DNA from: CAYQZD01 sp964421875
GTDB taxonomy: Bacteria > Electryoneota > Tariuqbacteria > Tariuqbacterales > Tariuqbacteraceae
NCBI GenBank assembly: GCA_964421875.1
Contig: CAYQZD010000075.1
Span: 1 to 17,507 of the forward strand
Direction of reading: 5' to 3'
Length of the DNA: 17,507 nt
The notes under the pieces were generated by a model. That model saw only the letters and a list, made by a program, of their open reading frames with translations. It did no database searches and had not been told where the DNA came from. Shown here one piece after another: positions 13,976-17,507 of the stretch (position 1 is the stretch's first letter; every line of letters begins with the position of its first letter). The translations under genes were made by a program, and so were the position numbers.

Positions 13976-14069
13976 CGGGAGCGTGTGAGGATCGAACTCA
14001 CCGAGGACCTTATTAGGGCCCCCCAGCGGGTTTGAAGCCCGTGAGGCACGCCAGTGCCCATCCGCTCCC
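13976..14069 (-). tRNA. selC: tRNA-Sec (anticodon UCA)
   Basis: Read on the minus strand, a 94-base cloverleaf starts GGGAGCG and ends CGCTCCC plus a G discriminator; CCA is not encoded (CTA follows). The anticodon stem-loop is GGGCTTCAAACCC with UCA (14033-14035), the T arm is GTGAG-TTCGATC-CTCAC, and the variable arm is long, a 7-bp stem with G-U pairs and a 7-base loop. UCA with a long variable arm and an extended acceptor is diagnostic of selenocysteine tRNA, which decodes UGA with SelA, SelB and SelD. None of those genes and no clear selenoprotein lies in the window. The eighth acceptor pair appears to be G-A. It lies 64 bases after hemA on the same strand. Confidence 0.92.
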
Positions 14070-14133
14070 AAATGTATCTAATAATATACAAAAAAAATGG
14101 GAAAAAAGAAAGTCCCCTGCCTGCTTATACTTC

Positions 14134-15363
14134 TTAATTCTTGGAAATATCCTGGAATTCCCTGAATTCCATCGGGATATCATCCTCATCTATCAGGTAG
14201 GTGGCGAAACGCATATATTCGCGCATCAACGCGACTGAGAAGGCGTCCAGCGCCTTCAAATCCCCCTTGCGGAATCCTTCCTTGAATTTATCCATCTCCG
14301 CCAGTCTCGCCCGGTTCATCGCTTCGCGGAATAGCAGCAGCCGGTCTGCGCGCAAGGTCTTGGTCTTCCACAGGGAATAGGCGTTGACCTGCTCCTCGAT
14401 TATCTCCTCCGCTTTAGGGATGTCCCGTTTGCGTCGGGAAGCCGTCACATCAAGATGGCGCTTCAAATCCTGCAAATCCAGCAGTTTCACTGCGGAATGT
14501 TCGCTGACCGCCGGATCTACATTCCGGGGTATGGCGAGATCCATTATAAACAATGTACCTTCCCTCGCGTCAATGCCATTCAGGTGCTCCAAAGTGATGA
14601 TGAACTCTTCCGCCGCCGCCACCGTTAAAACCGCGTCCACCGTCGGCAGCAACTCAGTTAAACGCTCCAGTGAAGCGGGTTCCGCTCCATAACCTCCCGC
14701 CATCTTCTCCGCGTGATAGAAAGTCCGGTTTGCCAGTATGGTCGGAATCTTGCGGCGTCTGAACCGCTCCAGCAGGATTTCCGCCAGGTTGTTCACCCCC
14801 ACTACCATCGCCCGGCGTATCTGAGCTTCCCCCATCTTCTTCTCCAGGAGTTCCAGCGCCACGCAGGGGATGTTGCGCGGTCCTGACGATATCCGGGTTT
14901 CGCTCCGCACCCGTTTGGACACCCCGAAAGCGAGGTGGAACAGCTTGTGCAGCACCCTGCCCGGACCTCCGGCGGCGCAAGCTGCGCTGTAAGCCTCCTT
15001 CACCTGGTGAATCACCTGGTCCTCGCCCAGCACCAGCGAATCAAGCCCAGACACCACTCGGAAAAGGTGGCGGGCGGCGGTAGTCCCCTGGCGGCTGTAG
15101 CAGATGTCGCGCAGGATGGAAGCGTCCTCCAAACCCCGGCTCTGATAAAACCGAATCAGCTCCTCGTACTGATTGCTTTTGCGGCCCAGGACTCTGTAGA
15201 ATTCCACCCGGTTGCAGGTGGAGACGATAACCGCCTCCTCCGCCCCGGAAAGTTCCTTGTAAGAGGAAACCGCTTCCGCCAATTCCCCCCGGGGAATCTG
15301 GTAAGGTTCCCGGTCCTGGAGGTTGGCGGATTTATGATTGAAACCGCATACTGATAAATACAT
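14134..15363 (-). CDS. hemA: glutamyl-tRNA reductase with altered NADPH-binding motif
   Basis: A 409-residue glutamyl-tRNA reductase, the first enzyme of C5-pathway tetrapyrrole synthesis: it reduces glutamyl-tRNA with NADPH to glutamate-1-semialdehyde. Seen: GFNHKSA (7-13), the catalytic C50 in STCNR, GLDSLVLGEDQV..QVKEAY, KRVRSET, LANRT in the nucleotide-binding domain, and a helical C-terminal dimerisation domain. Two oddities: the NADPH loop that normally reads GAGEM(G/A) is here G189-V-N-N-L-A, so the second Gly and the Glu are missing; and the C-terminus has no LLHxP-like end. No other haem gene is adjacent. The ATG at 15363 has only a weak GTGAG upstream. tRNA-Sec follows and may share its transcript. 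Confidence 0.92.
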   Translation of the reverse strand: MYLSVCGFNHKSANLQDREPYQIPRGELAEAVSSYKELSGAEEAVIVSTCNRVEFYRVLGRKSNQYEELIRFYQSRGLEDASILRDICYSRQGTTAARHLFRVVSGLDSLVLGEDQVIHQVKEAYSAACAAGGPGRVLHKLFHLAFGVSKRVRSETRISSGPRNIPCVALELLEKKMGEAQIRRAMVVGVNNLAEILLERFRRRKIPTILANRTFYHAEKMAGGYGAEPASLERLTELLPTVDAVLTVAAAEEFIITLEHLNGIDAREGTLFIMDLAIPRNVDPAVSEHSAVKLLDLQDLKRHLDVTASRRKRDIPKAEEIIEEQVNAYSLWKTKTLRADRLLLFREAMNRARLAEMDKFKEGFRKGDLKALDAFSVALMREYMRFATYLIDEDDIPMEFREFQDISKN

Positions 15364-15450
15364 TGTAGCTCACTCTGCAGAGCAATCGTATGGCGGGTTC
15401 TTAACTCGCCATATTATCTTTCCCACCTTCTCTTATACGCGCCCTAAACT

Positions 15451-15485
15451 TTCCCCCCCTTTTATAAAGGGGGGCAGGGGGGATT
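15451..15485. repeat. C-run/G-run palindromic repeat
   Basis: CCCCCC and GGGGGG arms around TTTATAAA, followed by CAGGGGGGATT. This type of short repeat is widespread in intergenic DNA of many bacteria; translated by mistake it gives SPPFIKGGRGD. It lies in the 285-base gene-free spacer 15364-15648 upstream of hemA. Confidence 0.6.
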
Positions 15486-15493
15486 ATTTATCG

Positions 15494-15521
15494 TGCTGTC
15501 GGGTCTCAGCGCCCGGCAGCA
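15494..15521. repeat. 28-bp palindrome 1, 11-6-11 type
   Basis: Arms TGCTGTCGGGT and GCCCGGCAGCA pair with two G-T wobbles around the loop CTCAGC. TTTATCG precedes it directly. Confidence 0.75.
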
Positions 15522-15529
15522 TTTTATCG

Positions 15530-15557
15530 TGGCGCAGGGTCCCCGCACCCTGCGCCA
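15530..15557. repeat. 28-bp palindrome 2, 11-6-11 type
   Basis: Arms TGGCGCAGGGT and ACCCTGCGCCA pair perfectly around the loop CCCCGC. TTTATCG precedes it, as for palindrome 1, 36 bases away. Confidence 0.8.
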
Positions 15558-15578
15558 TATACCTATAATTCAATTAGT

Positions 15579-15606
15579 TGCTGTCGACTGCGGAGAGTCG
15601 ACAGCA
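15579..15606. repeat. 28-bp palindrome 3, 11-6-11 type, opposite orientation
   Basis: Read on the minus strand, arms TGCTGTCGACT and AGTCGACAGCA pair perfectly around the loop CTCCGC. The first eight bases equal those of palindrome 1. ATTG precedes it on that strand. Confidence 0.8.
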
Positions 15607-15648
15607 CAATCATATTTGTTTCTTGTTACTTGTTACTCATAAACTTAA

Positions 15649-17322
15649 CTAATCCTGGAAAAACTTAAATCCGCCGCTGGGAAAGGTGACATCCTCGAAT
15701 CCCATTTTCTTCAACATCACCGCAGCGGCGCAGGAACGCGAACCCCGGGGGCAGACCACCATAGTCTTCCGGCTCTTGTCCAATTCTCCGACCCGCGCCG
15801 CAAGCTGGGTGAAGGGAATCGCTGTTACTCCCTGGCAGGGATGACTGAAGGGAGCGTCCTCGACTTCGTAATCCTCACGCACATCCAGCACGAATCGCTC
15901 CTTGACGCTCACGACAAAGTCCAAAGGCGAAACTTGCTCCAATCCCGCGCTGGCAACCGTTTCCGCCGAATAAGCCAGGAAATGCAGGGGATATTCCATA
16001 TCGGTCAAGGGCGGCGCGAAAGCCGGCTCGTGGTCTTTTAAATCCGCCACTGTCCCCCCTTTCCGTAAATAAGCCGAGACGGTGTCTATGAAGCGGGCGA
16101 TGTAACCTTTGCTAGCGGCCTGAAATCCTAAAATCTTTCCGTCTTCCGGGGAATATATCAGTTTGGCGCTCACCAGTTTCACTTCCGGGTAGTAATGCGC
16201 CCGGTCGTTGAACAATCCCCGGGCTATACAGACGGTAATCCCTTTCTGTTTTGCCTCCTCTTCCGTGAGTCCCGCTGCACCGACATACATATCGAAGACC
16301 TTAGCCAGCCGGCTGCCGTGGATTTGGGAAACTTTCCGTCCCTTACCAGCGATATTCTCCGCGGCTATCCGCCCCAGCGTGTGGGTGAAATTGCCCGGCT
16401 CCACCAGTTTCCCCCGAAGCTCGACCGCCTCCCCCGCCGCATAAATCCGGTTGTCGCTGCTGCGAAGATACTCGTCCACCTCAATCCCGCCGGATAATCC
16501 CAAATCCAATCCCGCTTCCCCCGCAATAACGGTATCCGGCGCGCTCTGCTGAGCGAAAACCACCCGGTCGAAGCCCCCGTCCACTTCGGCGTCCGAATGC
16601 AGAAGCAGCCGCAGTTTATCCCCGGCGCTTTCGACCTCCTTCACCGGACTTCCCTTCAGCACTTCCACACCCTGCCGGCGAAGCTCATTTTCCACCACGC
16701 GCGCAATGTCCGCGTCGGCGCAGCCCCTTAACAATGCGGCTCCTCCGCTGACCAAAGTCACCTCGATTCCCCACAGCGCCTTCAGCGCCTCGCAAAGCTG
16801 GCATCCCACCGGGCCTCCACCGATGACAGCGACCTTCCCTATTTTATTACTCTCGGCCGCCTTCCGCAGTTCCAGCGCCGATTCCGGACTGCCGTAAGCC
16901 ATAACGCCGGGCAGTTCTGCGCCCGGGATTGCCGGAACCTTAAAGGCTCTGCCGCCGGCGATAAGCAGCCTGTCGTACTCTAAAACTTCCTCATTGCCGC
17001 TTGCTTCTTTCCGGCAAATTACCTTCCTCCCCTTCCGGTCGATTCTAATCGGCTCCAGCCCTGTCCGCACCTCGATGTTCTTCACCGCCTTGTAGAATGC
17101 GGTGTCCTTCACCACTCCAAACACCATCGAGCGCAACGCTTTGAAATCCTCGATATCCGCCGACAGATAGTAAATCATCCCTTCGGGCGAATGAGCGAAA
17201 ATTTCGCCCTTCTCCACTAGGACGATTTCCGCCTGAGGCAGTTGACCTCGCAGCCAAAAAGCCGCCTCCACTCCGGCGGGGGAGCCTCCAAGAACGACGA
17301 CCCTGGATATTTTATCAGACAT
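15649..17322 (-). CDS. CoA-disulfide-reductase-like flavoprotein fused to rhodanese
   Basis: A 557-residue FAD/NAD(P)H oxidoreductase with a C-terminal sulfurtransferase domain. Seen: the FAD motif GGSPAG (12-17), the NAD(P) motif VIGGGPVGCQLCE (about 170), IYAAGEA near 300 (second FAD contact), a dimerisation domain, and from about 455 a rhodanese domain with DVREDYE and the active-site loop VVCPRGSRS (C524). This order matches CoA-disulfide reductase-rhodanese fusions that handle polysulfide or CoA persulfide. However, where those enzymes have Cys in NCGLPY, this one has S45-P-E-G-M-I-Y, so the redox Cys seems to be Glu47. It may be an NADH oxidase-like or persulfide-using variant. GAAGGAG (minus strand, 17330-17336) is a good ribosome site 7 bases before the ATG. 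It is a separate unit from hemA, 285 bases apart. Confidence 0.88.
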   Translation of the reverse strand: MSDKISRVVVLGGSPAGVEAAFWLRGQLPQAEIVLVEKGEIFAHSPEGMIYYLSADIEDFKALRSMVFGVVKDTAFYKAVKNIEVRTGLEPIRIDRKGRKVICRKEASGNEEVLEYDRLLIAGGRAFKVPAIPGAELPGVMAYGSPESALELRKAAESNKIGKVAVIGGGPVGCQLCEALKALWGIEVTLVSGGAALLRGCADADIARVVENELRRQGVEVLKGSPVKEVESAGDKLRLLLHSDAEVDGGFDRVVFAQQSAPDTVIAGEAGLDLGLSGGIEVDEYLRSSDNRIYAAGEAVELRGKLVEPGNFTHTLGRIAAENIAGKGRKVSQIHGSRLAKVFDMYVGAAGLTEEEAKQKGITVCIARGLFNDRAHYYPEVKLVSAKLIYSPEDGKILGFQAASKGYIARFIDTVSAYLRKGGTVADLKDHEPAFAPPLTDMEYPLHFLAYSAETVASAGLEQVSPLDFVVSVKERFVLDVREDYEVEDAPFSHPCQGVTAIPFTQLAARVGELDKSRKTMVVCPRGSRSCAAAVMLKKMGFEDVTFPSGGFKFFQD

Positions 17323-17507
17323 TTAACCACTCCTTCTATGTTCAATATAGAATACAGGATTCAAAGAGATTATTGGGTGGGTTTATTGCGATTAATTAAT
17401 TATATTAACCTTGATTATGTCATTGTGAACGCAGTTAAGAATCTCTTGTTTATAAATAAGGTTCTCTTTGTGAATTTGTGGCTCAAAGTATTTGACTTTG
17501 CTCTCTA

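Noticed and set aside
15338..15568. 76-codon frame in the hemA upstream spacer
   Set aside because: It consists of translated repeats (SPPFIKGGRGD type) and palindrome arms.
1..17507. CRISPR array, insertion sequence or integrase
   Set aside because: The repeats seen are single palindromes or simple tandem repeats without regular unique spacers, and no transposase, Cas or integrase frame is present.

Overview
The window looks like a piece of an uncultured Gram-negative (diderm) bacterial chromosome. Outer-membrane beta-barrel and lipoprotein genes indicate a diderm envelope, a selC-type tRNA indicates selenocysteine use, and glutamyl-tRNA reductase indicates C5-pathway haem synthesis. Intergenic DNA is full of short palindromic repeats of the kind common in uncultured FCB-type and similar phyla, but the phylum is only a guess. 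Genes are moderately GC-rich and spacers are AT-rich.

Bases 172-9386 hold what I read as a synthase-dependent exopolysaccharide locus in two same-strand blocks. Block one is a processive membrane GT2 synthase (172-1632), a lipoprotein with two Ig-like domains (1625-2290) and a TPR plus outer-membrane beta-barrel protein of YaiO/PgaA type (2304-3851). After a possible terminator and a palindromic repeat, block two encodes a large membrane-anchored protein with a TIM-barrel glycosidase, a CBM9-like and a NodB/CE4 deacetylase domain (4145-7543). It overlaps a lipoprotein with a GATase/flavodoxin-like domain and a degenerate deacetylase-like domain (7536-9386). The inferred logic is polymerise at the inner membrane, deacetylate or trim in the periplasm, export through the barrel. 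It resembles PgaABC, with the hydrolase/deacetylase order reversed and extra lipoproteins.

Bases 9387-11448 are accessory: a small Cys/His protein (9657-9908), then an AT-rich XRE regulator / ImmA-IrrE metallopeptidase pair under a promoter with a perfect dyad over its -10 box. The peptidase gene is split by an apparent one-base deletion.

Bases 11449-13882 hold a histidine ammonia-lyase family enzyme whose MIO tripeptide is Ala-Cys-Gly instead of Ala-Ser-Gly, a probable frameshifted two-helix membrane protein, and TrmO. The minus strand then carries tRNA-Sec with a strong terminator, hemA with an altered NADPH glycine motif, a cluster of three related 28-bp palindromes, and a CoA-disulfide-reductase-like flavoprotein fused to rhodanese that lacks the usual redox cysteine.
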